Source: Chitinophagales bacterium (lineage in GTDB: Bacteria; Bacteroidota; Bacteroidia; Chitinophagales; Chitinophagaceae). Taken from it: a stretch of DNA of 41,257 bases. The notes beneath the pieces were generated by a model. It was not told the origin of the DNA and searched no databases. It saw only the letters and a list, made by a program, of their open reading frames with translations. This document shows, one piece after another, positions 1-8,588 of the stretch. The position numbers were made by a program, and so were the translations under genes. Location of the stretch: the NCBI GenBank assembly GCA_015654595.1, contig JAATGQ010000140.1, positions 1-41,257 of the forward strand, given 5' to 3'. How positions within the stretch are numbered: the stretch's first letter is position 1; each line of letters begins with the position of its first letter.

Positions 1-1724
1 ACACGGCCGTCGTCTTCTGTCGGGATAAAGCCTGTCGGCTTGGACTTGAACAGGAATATATCCCCGACCACGATACAGGCCAGCAGGATGATGACCAGCG
101 GAGCGCGCTTGATCCAGCCTTTTACGCCAATAGTGTAGCGCAGCGAGAACCGGCGGAACCATTCGTTGAACCGGTAAAAGAATTTATTGAGCCCCTTCGA
201 ATCTTTGTCGATATGGTGCGGACGCAGCAGCAGCATACACAAGGCCGGCGTCAGCGACAAGGCCACAAAGGCCGAGATCAGCACCGAAATGGCGATCGTA
301 ATGGCAAATTGTTGATACAAGCGGCCTACGATACCGGGGATAAAGCCCACCGGCACGAATACCGCCGCCAGGATCAGCGCGATCGCGATAACCGGACCGG
401 AGATATCCGCAATGGCCCGCGCCGTCGCTTCTTTGGGAGACAGGTTTTCCGTATCGATATAGTGCTGGACCGCTTCCACCACAACGATGGCGTCATCCAC
501 CACGATACCGATGGCCAGTACGAAACCGAACATCGTCAGCGTATTGATGGTAAAGCCCAGCGGGATAAAGAAGATAAAGGTGCCTACAATCGCCACCGGG
601 ATAGCCAGTACGGGGATCAGGGTCGAACGCCAGTTCTGCAGGAACAGGAACACGACGATCGTCACCAGCAGCAGCGCGATCAGCAGCGTGTTAACCACGT
701 CGTCGATCGACACTTTCACCACCGATACGGATTCGAAAGGAACGACATAAGAGATGTCAGCCGGGAAGTATTTCTTCTGCTCTTCCATCGTCTTGTAAAC
801 GCCTTCCGCCGTGGCCAGCGCATTACTGCCCGGCGCCTGGTAGACCAGCAGGTAAGATGCACGCTTCCCATCCACAAAGGAGTTGGAGGTATAGCTGACC
901 TTACCCAGTTGGATACGGGCTACATCTTTCAGATAGACGATGGAATTTTGCTGCGGATTGCTGCGGATAACGATATTCCCGAACTCCTTTTCCGTCGTCA
1001 GACGGCTATTGGTAAAGACGGTAAATTCAAAGGCGGAAGCCGAATTCTGAGGAGGAGCGCCTACTGAACCGGCGGCAACCTGGATATTCTGCTCGTTGAT
1101 GGCATTCTGCACGTCATTGACCGTAAGACCCAGCTGCGCCAGCTTGTCGGTCTGCAGCCATACACGCATACTGAAGTTATCTGCCCGGCTCAACACGTCA
1201 CCCACACCCGGCGTACGCAGCAAGGCGTCACGCAGATAAATATTGGCGTAGTTATCCATATAGGGTATGCTATGCGTACCGTTGGGTGAATAGACCGCCA
1301 CCAGCATAAGGATCGCGGGGTTACGCTTCAGGGTAGTGATACCCAGCTTCTGCACCTGTTGAGGAAGAGTGGGCGTCGCGATACCAACGCGATTCTGGAT
1401 ATCCAGCGCTACGATATTGGCGTCAGCCCCGATATTCAGCGTAGCGGTGATCTGCGAAGTGCCATTGTTGGCACTGTTACTCTGCATATACGCGATCCCC
1501 GGCACCCCGTTGACCTGCGTTTCGATGGCTGTTGTTGTCGTTTGCTCTACTGTCTGGGCATCCGCGCCGGTAAAGTTACTGGTGATCTGCACAGTCGGCG
1601 GTGTGATGTCGGGATATTGGCTGATCGGCATGTTCAGGATCGCCAGCGTACCCACCAGCAGGATCACCAGTGAGATAACGATCGCCGTCACAGGCCTTCT
1701 GAGAAATACGTTTGAAGACTTCAT
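1..1724 (-). CDS. RND efflux permease, HAE1/AcrB-like (C-terminus beyond window)
   Basis: Inner-membrane proton-driven drug/solute pump, the motor of a tripartite efflux system. About 574 N-terminal residues are visible of the roughly 1,040 usual for the family; the rest lies off the left edge. The ATG at 1724 gives MKSSNVFLRRPVTAIVI, the standard cytoplasmic start followed by TM1. The first porter-domain region (QYPDITPPTVQI, then GADAQTVEQ) follows. Around residues 405-415 the TM4 motif GIVVDDAIVVVEA supplies the paired Asp residues of the proton relay. TM segments 2-6 are evident. It is the third gene of the operon, 28 bp after the adaptor gene, and no internal stop is seen. The substrate cannot be told from sequence. 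The family assignment is secure. Confidence 0.96.
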   Translation of the reverse strand, partial: MKSSNVFLRRPVTAIVISLVILLVGTLAILNMPISQYPDITPPTVQITSNFTGADAQTVEQTTTTAIETQVNGVPGIAYMQSNSANNGTSQITATLNIGADANIVALDIQNRVGIATPTLPQQVQKLGITTLKRNPAILMLVAVYSPNGTHSIPYMDNYANIYLRDALLRTPGVGDVLSRADNFSMRVWLQTDKLAQLGLTVNDVQNAINEQNIQVAAGSVGAPPQNSASAFEFTVFTNSRLTTEKEFGNIVIRSNPQQNSIVYLKDVARIQLGKVSYTSNSFVDGKRASYLLVYQAPGSNALATAEGVYKTMEEQKKYFPADISYVVPFESVSVVKVSIDDVVNTLLIALLLVTIVVFLFLQNWRSTLIPVLAIPVAIVGTFIFFIPLGFTINTLTMFGFVLAIGIVVDDAIVVVEAVQHYIDTENLSPKEATARAIADISGPVIAIALILAAVFVPVGFIPGIVGRLYQQFAITIAISVLISAFVALSLTPALCMLLLRPHHIDKDSKGLNKFFYRFNEWFRRFSLRYTIGVKGWIKRAPLVIILLACIVVGDIFLFKSKPTGFIPTEDDGR

Positions 1725-1752
1725 TCCGTTGATTTTTTAATTTGTCTACTCT

Positions 1753-2889
1753 TTACTTTGCTGCTCCTGCTACCGGTGCTTTTGGAGGTCCTACCTGGAT
1801 AGCAGAGCTATCCTTCAACTTCTGCACGCCCTCGATAATCACCTGGTCGCCCTGCTTCAAACCCGATCTGACCACCACCTTGTCGGCAATCTTCGTACCC
1901 AGCGACACTTTTTTCTGATAGGCATGACCATTGCCGGCAACAAACACGAAGTATTCGCCCAGCTGCTCTACCACTGCCTTGTAGGGAATCAGCAGCGTCG
2001 TGTCGCCTGCGTCATGCTTGACGCGGATATTCGTAGTGATACCAGCCTTCAGCTCGTCCTTTGGATTGGGGAAGGTAAACCGGACCTTGATCGTACCGGT
2101 TTGGGGATCTACTGCCCTATCCAGCAGATACAGTTCACCCGGGTAAGGATAGATCGATCCGTCCGGCATTACGACGGTGAAAATAGAATCCTTCAGGTTC
2201 TTCTTGCCGCTTTCCAGGTAATTGGTAAACTTCACGATCTCCGTCTGATCGATCGCAATGTCCACCCCCATCGGGTTGTCCGTTGAAACGGTATTCAGCA
2301 GTGTCTGCTGATATACAGCGGTTCCGACTTTCACCAGCGAGATCCCGATCGTACCGTCGAAAGGCGCGCTGATGACCGAATACTTCAGGTTGGTCTGCAC
2401 ATTGGCAACATTGGCCTGTGCTGCCTCTACCTGGCGCTTGCTGCTTTCCAGGTCGGCAAGCTGATGGTCGAGCGTCTGCTTGGCGATAGCATCCTGCTTA
2501 GCCAGATCCTGGTAACGGTCGGCATCCTGCTGGCTCCTGGCCAGGTTAGCCTTGGCGACATTCAGATTGGCAATGGCCTGCTCCACGGCAGCCTTATATT
2601 GTTGCTGATCGATCTCGTATAACTTTTGTCCCTTATGTACATGCTGACCGTCCTTGAAGTAAATGCCAAGGATATTGCCGGCCACCTGAGGCTTGATGTC
2701 CACCTGGTTCAGCGGAGTAACAGTGGCAGGATAGGTGTCGAAATAAGTAGCATTGCCGGTCTGCACTGTATACACAGCGACTGCCGTAGCCGGAGGAGGT
2801 CCCTGCGCAGCCTTTTTGTCGCCGCAGGACGCCAGGCTAAAACTGAAAGCAACCGACATTAAACCAATCCATTGTAAGCTATTTCTCAT
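1753..2889 (-). CDS. RND efflux periplasmic adaptor (membrane fusion) lipoprotein
   Basis: Periplasmic adaptor linking the RND pump to the outer-membrane channel. The 378-residue product starts with a lipoprotein-type signal (hydrophobic run ending SLASC, Cys near residue 22), so it is probably lipid-anchored. Residues about 60-100 form the first half of the biotinyl-lipoyl domain (VDIKPQVAGNI). An alpha-helical hairpin rich in Ala, Gln and Lys follows (about 100-165). The second lipoyl half is at VISAPFDGTIG, followed by the beta-barrel domain (DPQTGTIKVRFTFPNP) and the membrane-proximal domain. The gene lies 26 bp downstream of the outer-membrane factor and 28 bp upstream of the pump, so the three are surely co-transcribed. 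AcrA/MexA-type family; substrate unknown. Confidence 0.95.
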   Translation of the reverse strand: MRNSLQWIGLMSVAFSFSLASCGDKKAAQGPPPATAVAVYTVQTGNATYFDTYPATVTPLNQVDIKPQVAGNILGIYFKDGQHVHKGQKLYEIDQQQYKAAVEQAIANLNVAKANLARSQQDADRYQDLAKQDAIAKQTLDHQLADLESSKRQVEAAQANVANVQTNLKYSVISAPFDGTIGISLVKVGTAVYQQTLLNTVSTDNPMGVDIAIDQTEIVKFTNYLESGKKNLKDSIFTVVMPDGSIYPYPGELYLLDRAVDPQTGTIKVRFTFPNPKDELKAGITTNIRVKHDAGDTTLLIPYKAVVEQLGEYFVFVAGNGHAYQKKVSLGTKIADKVVVRSGLKQGDQVIIEGVQKLKDSSAIQVGPPKAPVAGAAK

Positions 2890-2915
2890 ATAAATAGGTA
2901 ATTTATCCGTGATTG

Positions 2916-4250
2916 TTATTTGATTAAACCCAATGCTTTTTCTACATCCAGCTTGCTGCTGAGCACTTCGTACAAAGCATTGCTATAGTTGGTCTCGGCT
3001 GTCCGCAGATCTGTTTCGGCGGTGATCAGTTCCAGGTAAGCCTTTACACCCGAATTATATTGCAGCTTGATGGTATTGTACACTTCCCTGGCCAGGTCCC
3101 GGTTTTCCCGCAGCACATAATAATTGTTCAGATCGCTTTTATAAGTGGCCAGCGCCTGCACATACTGCGTATTGATCGTATTCTGCAGGTTAGAAATATC
3201 CCAGTCCAGGCGGGTCAGCTGCAATTCGGCAATACGGATATTCTGCGTCCGCTTCGTCCCCTGGAAAATAGGCAGACTAACGGTTACCCCGGCATAAGAA
3301 TAAGGAATATTATTTTCGTATAACTTGGAAAATTCATTGTGCATATAATCCAGGTTATAAGCGGCATTAGCCGTTACTGTCGGAAAGTAAGCCCATTTGT
3401 TGTATTTCACCTCCGCTATCTGTAACCGTTTCTGCGTCATCAGCTGCTGGTATTCGATCCGCTTCGTATAATCGACCCCCATCGTCGTATCGATAAAGAC
3501 TTCCGATTCCATCTGCGTGCTGTCATAAACCAGGCGTAGCGAATCAGGACGCATGTACCCCATCAACTGTTTCAACGTGGCATAACGCGCTTTCAACGCT
3601 TCCTCGTTGGTCTTTTTTTCCGCACGGGAATTGTTAAGGGAAATCGTAGCTCTTTTATAATCCGTCTTATCCACCAAACCGCCGCGATACTGGTTGTAAG
3701 AGTCTTTCAGATTGCGCTCCAACCGGACGATGTCGTCATTCAATACCTCGATCTGCTTCTCGGTCAGCAACACATCATAAAAGGCCTTGCTGACATTGAC
3801 CGTGATATCGATCTTATCCGTCTCCGTCGTCTGCCGGATATTGGTCATGACGTCCTTCTTCGTCCGGGCTGCCAGCAATACATCCCGATTGAACAGGGTC
3901 TGACTCAATCCCAAAGTAACCAGCGATTGATTGTACGTACCGCTTTGCACATAACCGCCATTAAAAGCGATCTGCTGCAGCTGGAAGAAATTGTTGTAAT
4001 TGGCATCTACACCTAGCTGCGGATACCAGTCAGCCAGCCTGCCTTTGATCTGCCGCTCTGTGATCTGTTCATCCAGCAGCGCCTGCTGATACAATGGATA
4101 ATGCTTCAACGCATACTGCACGCAAGCATCAAGTGTCGCAATAGATAAGGTGTCCGGCGACTTAGGATCGGGAGCCTTTTGAGCACCGGCAAAAAGAACA
4201 AGAACGCTTAATCCAGTGCTGATGAATAGGAATCTAAATGCTTTCTTCAT
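2916..4250 (-). CDS. TolC-family outer-membrane efflux channel
   Basis: Outer-membrane factor forming the exit duct of the tripartite pump. The 444-residue product has a cleavable signal peptide (FLFISTGLSVLVLFAGAQ) followed by two repeated outer-membrane-efflux-protein halves. Each half contains long amphipathic helices (for example the EVLNDDIVRLERNLKDSY region) and short beta stretches. The C-terminal helix, ending DVEKALGLIK, has the LLxALG-type finish seen in TolC homologues. It is the first gene of the operon, behind a promoter about 165 bp upstream that carries a duplicated operator. The order outer-membrane factor, adaptor, pump is common in Bacteroidota. Confidence 0.94.
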   Translation of the reverse strand: MKKAFRFLFISTGLSVLVLFAGAQKAPDPKSPDTLSIATLDACVQYALKHYPLYQQALLDEQITERQIKGRLADWYPQLGVDANYNNFFQLQQIAFNGGYVQSGTYNQSLVTLGLSQTLFNRDVLLAARTKKDVMTNIRQTTETDKIDITVNVSKAFYDVLLTEKQIEVLNDDIVRLERNLKDSYNQYRGGLVDKTDYKRATISLNNSRAEKKTNEEALKARYATLKQLMGYMRPDSLRLVYDSTQMESEVFIDTTMGVDYTKRIEYQQLMTQKRLQIAEVKYNKWAYFPTVTANAAYNLDYMHNEFSKLYENNIPYSYAGVTVSLPIFQGTKRTQNIRIAELQLTRLDWDISNLQNTINTQYVQALATYKSDLNNYYVLRENRDLAREVYNTIKLQYNSGVKAYLELITAETDLRTAETNYSNALYEVLSSKLDVEKALGLIK

Positions 4251-4418
4251 AATATGGATGCTATAATATTATACAACTTCTTGATTGCGACTTCGTCAGA
4301 AATTCAAAAATCGTGAGAATATCCGGCTTACTGATTGCCATACATCAAAATATATCTAAACCACAAGTAAACCCGCTAATTCGACAACGGAATTCTAAGG
4401 CTGCCAAAATCAAGGGCC

Positions 4419-4456
4419 CAAAGTTAAACAAACGTTTGAATTAAACAAACGTTTAA
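4419..4456 (-). promoter_or_regulatory. Efflux operon promoter overlapped by a duplicated TetR-like operator
   Basis: Read on the minus strand there is a -33 TTTG (plus 4446-4449), a 19-bp spacer and an exact -7 TAACTTTG (plus 4419-4426), an ideal Bacteroidota housekeeping promoter. The 14-bp word TTAAACAAACGTTT occurs twice on the plus strand, at 4424-4437 and 4441-4454 (period 17 bp). Each copy is centred on AAACGTTT, and the first contains the perfect palindrome CAAACGTTTG at 4429-4438. One copy fills the spacer and the other covers the -33 box, so a bound dimer pair would block RNA polymerase. Palindromes of this style are typical of TetR/AcrR-family efflux repressors. No such regulator is in the window. 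The leader to the first gene is about 160 nt. Confidence 0.8.
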
Positions 4457-4525
4457 TCAACAAAGAAAATTTTCGTTTTATAATCTTTTAACTTTCAATT
4501 TATTGTACCCTCTTGCCGTTATAGC

Positions 4526-4533
4526 TATCTTTA
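4526..4533 (+). promoter_or_regulatory. -7 box of the epimerase-like gene
   Basis: TATCTTTA matches the Bacteroidota -7 consensus TAnnTTTG at all but the last base. A weak -33 (ATTG, 4502-4505) lies 20 bp upstream. Its position means that any start codon upstream of about 4540 would not be transcribed, which supports the ATG at 4551 over an in-frame TTG at 4503. Confidence 0.5.
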
Positions 4534-4550
4534 GGTCTAATTCCATCACT

Positions 4551-5501
4551 ATGTTAACCCACACCATTCTGGGCGCTGGCGGCGCCATTTCCGATACCCT
4601 TGCGCCCCTGCTGATCGAAAGACAGTTTTCCGTCCGTCTGGTATCCCGAAACCCTAAGCCCCGCCAGGGCGCTGCTATCCTATCAGCCGACCTGACCGAT
4701 CCGGACCAGGCGCTGCAGGCAGTCACTGGTTCCGAAGTCGTCTATCTCTGTATGGGTCTTCCCTATACCTATTCCATCTGGCGCCGGATATGGCCCCGCG
4801 TCATAGACAATATCATAGAAGCCTGTAAAAAGACACAGGCCCGGCTTATCTTTTTTGACAATGTTTATATGTATGGGAAAACAGCGGGGCAGATGACAGA
4901 GGAAACCCCTTATGACCCGTCCAGTCGAAAAGGGGACCTGAGAGCCAGGCTGGCCACAAAGATCATGAGCGAAGTGCGAAAAGGAATGATCACTGCCACC
5001 ATCGCCAGGGCCGCAGACTTTTACGGACCCGGAGCGGAAAAAACCGGTCTGCCCAACCTGCTGGTCTTCCAGCGAATGCTGAACCGTCAAAGAGCACAAT
5101 GGCTTGTCAATCCTCACGCGCATCATTCCTTTACTTATATTCCTGATGCGGCTAAAGCCCTCTGTCTCCTTGCCACAGATGAGAATTCATGGAACCAGGT
5201 CTGGCACCTGCCCACCGCCCAGCCTCCTCTAACCGGCGCTGGATTTATCGAACTGGCTGCTGCTGCAATGGATCAGCCCAACCAATACACGGTTCTACCC
5301 AAATGGATGATACGGATGGGCGGATTGTTGGATAAGACCACAAAAGAGATCTATGAGATGTTGTATCAGTACGACTCCGATTATTTGTTCGATTCCTCGA
5401 AGTTTGAAAATGCGTATCGTTTTCGGCCAACCTCTTATGAAGAAGGTATAAAAGCAACCGCTGATGCCTACAGGAAGGGTGATGAAAAGCTACCGAATTA
5501 A
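4551..5501 (+). CDS. NAD(P)-dependent epimerase/dehydratase-family protein
   Basis: Rossmann-fold protein of the extended SDR / NAD-dependent epimerase family, 316 residues. The N-terminal nucleotide-binding loop reads ILGAGGAISDTL (residues 6-17, G-x-G-G-x-I instead of the usual GxxGxxG). Next come the acidic SADLTDPDQAL stretch and, near residue 105, FFDNVYMYGKT, which corresponds to the family's SSxxVYG active-site strand with Asn in place of the Ser. The true catalytic YxxxK pair is not obvious. ATIARAADFYGPG is the typical substrate-loop signature. The substrate is unknown; related Bacteroidota proteins are annotated only as NAD-dependent epimerases. The gene is monocistronic and convergent with kup. 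The ATG at 4551 is preferred because the promoter -7 box overlaps the longer in-frame extension. Confidence 0.85.
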   Translation: MLTHTILGAGGAISDTLAPLLIERQFSVRLVSRNPKPRQGAAILSADLTDPDQALQAVTGSEVVYLCMGLPYTYSIWRRIWPRVIDNIIEACKKTQARLIFFDNVYMYGKTAGQMTEETPYDPSSRKGDLRARLATKIMSEVRKGMITATIARAADFYGPGAEKTGLPNLLVFQRMLNRQRAQWLVNPHAHHSFTYIPDAAKALCLLATDENSWNQVWHLPTAQPPLTGAGFIELAAAAMDQPNQYTVLPKWMIRMGGLLDKTTKEIYEMLYQYDSDYLFDSSKFENAYRFRPTSYEEGIKATADAYRKGDEKLPN

Positions 5502-5645
5502 AACCATTATAACAAATATTTCATGTCCTTCCAGGCGCAGGGAAGGCGCCAGCGGCCTATGCACAAAGCCGTCATTGTCCTGGAGGCTTATCGCGATACG
5601 CATGGAATGGCTTTTTCCCGGAACGTTTCCGCAGCCCAAGATGCA

Positions 5646-7664
5646 TTAGATCACCGGCCCAACACCGGGAGGAAAAGGCGTACCGGGCCGCTCATGGATA
5701 CGGTAGTAAGCCCGCTGCAAATGGATCTTGGTTACCGGCGCTACCACCAGCGGCAGCTTTTCCACAACCGTTTCGCTGGAGTCAAGACCAAAGGCCTTTT
5801 CTTCCGCAACGGCCAGCTTTTTCAGGTTGAAGTAGGCATTCAGGATAAACCCATCCCGAACGGAGAACTCGTTATCGTAAGAAAGAAACTTCTCCAGTAT
5901 CACAAAACGGAAGTCCTCCGCGATATTGTGCTTCTTTAACGACGGAAAGCGGCTGACGACATCCAGTTCTTTATTACAGATCATCTCCGTTACCACCTTC
6001 CGGAACATCAATCCGACCTTTTGCTGTACCCGGAAACCCAACCGGAATTCGACCCGGATCACCCTGTCATCCATCAGCTCCTCCACGCCATATTCCATCG
6101 TGTACGGTTCGTCAGTCCGTTCGATATGCACAAACCAATATACGTCTGCCCTTTTCGGATTGTGGCTGAAGATAGAATACAGGATCTTCTCTTCGATCTG
6201 CTTTGGCCGGTTGGCCTTCGTCAGGTAGATCAGATGAGAGGTATATTTGGGGATCGACTCATCCCTGCTAAGACCATCCAGCAGGGGCAGGTGTTCGTCA
6301 AGGTCGATAAAGTTGAGGAACCGGTTGTTGATCTTACGGGCGTTGTACCATATATACATCGTAAAGATGAGACCGACTTCGAAGACCAGGAAGAACAAGC
6401 GCTTTACGATCTTCACGGCATTGGCTACAAAGAAGGAACCTTCTACGCTCACAAAAACGATCAGTATCGGCACTACCAGCCAGATCGACAAATGCTTTAC
6501 CCGCCGCAGGAAGTAGTACATCAGTATCGTCGTCATCAGCATCGCCACCGTGATCGAAAAACCATAGGCGGCCGTCATGCTCTCTGAAGTGCGAAAATAC
6601 AGGACTACCAAAAAGCAGCCTGTACAAAGGATCCAGTTGATGCTGGGTATATAGATCTGACCACGTACATCCGTCGGAAATTTGACGGTTACTTTAGGCC
6701 AGAAGTTCAGACTGATCGCTTCATTGATCAAAGTGAAACTGCCGCTGATCAGGGCCTGGCTGGCAATGATAGAGGCCGCCATTGCGATAAAGACGCTGGG
6801 TATCAAAAACCAATGCGGAACGATCGCAAAGAAAGGATTGACCACGCCCAATGTTGTTTTATTCTGCAGCAATACCCAGGCGCCCTGCCCCAGATAGTTT
6901 AGCACCAAGGTAGTTTTTACAAAGATCCAGCTCACCTGGATATTCTTTCGACCGCAATGCCCCAGATCGGAATACAGGGCTTCGGCTCCCGTAGTACATA
7001 GAAAAACAGCGCCTAATAGCCAGAAACCCTTGGGATGGGCAATCAACAACTCCAGGCCATAATGGGGGCTGAGCGCCTGCAATACCTGCGGGTAGTGCAC
7101 GATCTGACTAACCCCGAGTATCGCCAGCATCGAAAACCAGATGAACATGATCGGTCCAAACGCTCCCCCGACGACCTTTGTTCCAAAACGCTGGAACACA
7201 AAAAGCAAAAGGATGATGACCAATACGATCTCTACCACCAGGTTATTCCCCGGGACAAAGACATTCTCAAGACCATGCACCGCACCAAGGCCTTCTATCG
7301 CAGAGGTAACAGAAATTGGCGGGGTAATGATCCCATCCGCCAGCAAGGTACCAGCACCGATAATGGCCGGATAGACCAGCCCCTTACCATAACGGCGTAC
7401 CAGCGCATACAGGGAGAACACGCCTCCCTCGCCCTTATTATCCGCTTTTAGCGTGATAAACACATATTTAAAGGTGGTCTGTAGAGTCAGTGTCCAGAAG
7501 ACACAGGAAATGGCGCCCAGGACTAATTCCCTGTTGATCGTACCGCCTTCGTTAAGAATAGTTTGAAAAGTATAGAGAGGTGAAGTACCAATGTCGCCGA
7601 ATATAATCCCTAGAGTAATGAGAAGACCGGCTGTAGTAACCTTTTTTGAACGACTATGATCCAT
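5646..7664 (-). CDS. kup: Low-affinity potassium transporter Kup
   Basis: Proton-coupled potassium uptake protein of the KUP/HAK/KT family, 672 residues, the usual bacterial length being about 620-670. The diagnostic first segment LGIIFGDIGTSPLYTFQ lies at residues 18-34. Twelve membrane segments are visible to about residue 430 (for example GAGTLLADGIITPPISV and ADLGHC-like TGAEALYSDLGHCG). A hydrophilic cytoplasmic C-terminal domain of about 230 residues follows. The ATG at 7664 is the only sensible start. A near-consensus -7 element with one extra spacer base (CAAAATATA on the plus strand, 7681-7689) sits just upstream. Kup often supports turgor and pH homeostasis; no other potassium genes are adjacent. 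Confidence 0.96.
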   Translation of the reverse strand: MDHSRSKKVTTAGLLITLGIIFGDIGTSPLYTFQTILNEGGTINRELVLGAISCVFWTLTLQTTFKYVFITLKADNKGEGGVFSLYALVRRYGKGLVYPAIIGAGTLLADGIITPPISVTSAIEGLGAVHGLENVFVPGNNLVVEIVLVIILLLFVFQRFGTKVVGGAFGPIMFIWFSMLAILGVSQIVHYPQVLQALSPHYGLELLIAHPKGFWLLGAVFLCTTGAEALYSDLGHCGRKNIQVSWIFVKTTLVLNYLGQGAWVLLQNKTTLGVVNPFFAIVPHWFLIPSVFIAMAASIIASQALISGSFTLINEAISLNFWPKVTVKFPTDVRGQIYIPSINWILCTGCFLVVLYFRTSESMTAAYGFSITVAMLMTTILMYYFLRRVKHLSIWLVVPILIVFVSVEGSFFVANAVKIVKRLFFLVFEVGLIFTMYIWYNARKINNRFLNFIDLDEHLPLLDGLSRDESIPKYTSHLIYLTKANRPKQIEEKILYSIFSHNPKRADVYWFVHIERTDEPYTMEYGVEELMDDRVIRVEFRLGFRVQQKVGLMFRKVVTEMICNKELDVVSRFPSLKKHNIAEDFRFVILEKFLSYDNEFSVRDGFILNAYFNLKKLAVAEEKAFGLDSSETVVEKLPLVVAPVTKIHLQRAYYRIHERPGTPFPPGVGPVI

Positions 7665-7877
7665 GATGCCGCGGCAAGAACAAAATATATACCCGGCTGG
7701 AAAAACCGGTGATGGGTGCCAGCAAACGCACTGCCGGCGTGCTTTTCATTTTGAAAATATTGTTTCGTTCTGAAAAACCGACTCTATCAAACCCTACCAA
7801 AACGGGAAAACTCTTTCCATTTTGAAAAAAAGCCCTGCAATCCATGCCTGCCGTATGACCGTAGGCCTATCCTACCC

Positions 7878-8402
7878 TTATCCGCCCATCAGCTTTTGGC
7901 GATCTTCCCGCCCGTCCTTCAACATGGATGCGAAGTCTTGTTTTTTTATCATCGCATTGACGACCATCGCGATCCTTTTGGTCTTTGTCGCCTCTGTTTT
8001 GGCCGTCTTGATCCAATTCCCAAAGTAATTCTGATGGGATCGAGGCAGCGCATTGAAATATTTCAGCGCAGCCGGTTCATCCTCCAGGCATTCCAGCAAG
8101 GCTGCGGGTGGTTTTATGTCTTCCTTATCCACTTCAAAGGCGACCATCAAGGTTGCTCCTTTTTGCTTTCCGAGCGTCTTTCGGAGTTCCGCCTTCAGGG
8201 CCAGGATAAAATCCCCCTCTCCCATCGGGATCAACGCCAGTCCTTTTATCCGATGATTATCCAGCTTGCCTTTTACCCGAAATGATTTTTTATTGCCGGG
8301 CATGAGCTGCTGCGCCAGCGGCGCCGGAACCCTGATATAGGTCCAGCCGGTCTTTTCCCCCATAGACCCGAATTGCTCGATCTTCGCTTGAAATGAAACC
8401 AT
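7878..8402 (-). CDS. YdeI/OmpD-associated family protein with DUF1905 domain
   Basis: Cytoplasmic 174-residue protein without signal or membrane segment. Residues 1-95 match the DUF1905 beta-barrel fold (WTYIRVPAPLAQQL, then RVKGKLDNHRIKGLALIPMGEGDF, then GATLMVAFEVD). Residues 100-170 match the helical YdeI/bacteriocin-protection-like domain (ALKYFNALPRSHQNYFGNWIKTAKTEATKTKRI, ending in a basic helix). The combination is common in Bacteroidota; its function is unknown. It lies downstream of the hairpin cluster on the same strand as the DsbA-like gene but is separated from it by terminator-like structures, so it probably has its own promoter. The region 7665-7877 between it and kup holds no convincing gene. 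Confidence 0.85.
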   Translation of the reverse strand: MVSFQAKIEQFGSMGEKTGWTYIRVPAPLAQQLMPGNKKSFRVKGKLDNHRIKGLALIPMGEGDFILALKAELRKTLGKQKGATLMVAFEVDKEDIKPPAALLECLEDEPAALKYFNALPRSHQNYFGNWIKTAKTEATKTKRIAMVVNAMIKKQDFASMLKDGREDRQKLMGG

Positions 8403-8412
8403 GCCCTAATAT

Positions 8413-8459
8413 AAAAAAAAATGGGCGGCATTTTACTCAAAATATGCCGCCCATTTTTT
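8413..8459. terminator. Bidirectional terminator hairpin
   Basis: A perfect 11-bp stem, ATGGGCGGCAT (8421-8431) with ATGCCGCCCAT (8444-8454) around a 12-nt loop, has eight A residues on the left and five T residues on the right. It could terminate transcription in both directions. It is the first element of the repeated hairpin cluster. Confidence 0.75.
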
Positions 8460-8560
8460 CAATTATGTCCGGCAAAGGAACCTTTGCCGGGGGTGGCGGC
8501 ACTTTACTCAAAATATGCCGCCCATTTTTTTCGACCATGTCCGGCAAAGGCCTTTGCCGG
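8421..8560. repeat. Tandem duplication of a two-hairpin module
   Basis: Two successive copies of the same module lie between the DsbA-like and YdeI-like genes. Each has a GGCGGCA/TGCCGCC hairpin with the shared loop TTTACTCAAAATA, then a T-run, then a CCGGCAAAGG/CCTTTGCCGG hairpin. Copy 1 is about 8421-8490 and copy 2 about 8493-8560. The second CCGGCAAAGGCCTTTGCCGG (8541-8560) is a perfect 20-bp palindrome; in copy 1 the same arms are separated by AA. A further stem, AACGGG/CCCGTT at 8562-8582, ends in a T-run. The copies differ at a few bases, so the duplication is not brand new. Confidence 0.85.
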
Positions 8561-8588
8561 GAACGGGGCCAAAGCTCCCGTTTTTTAT

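Noticed and set aside
213..1067. Open frame on the plus strand within the efflux permease region
   Set aside because: Extremely rich in Arg, Gln, His and Asp, the typical reverse-strand shadow of a membrane protein; the minus strand reads as a perfect RND permease.
5502..5645. Terminator between the epimerase-like gene and kup
   Set aside because: A CCTTCC/GGAAGG hairpin is present but weak and has no T-run on either strand; I cannot support it as a terminator.
8413..8582. CRISPR array or repeat-spacer structure
   Set aside because: Only two copies of a hairpin module, no spacers of regular length and no cas genes.
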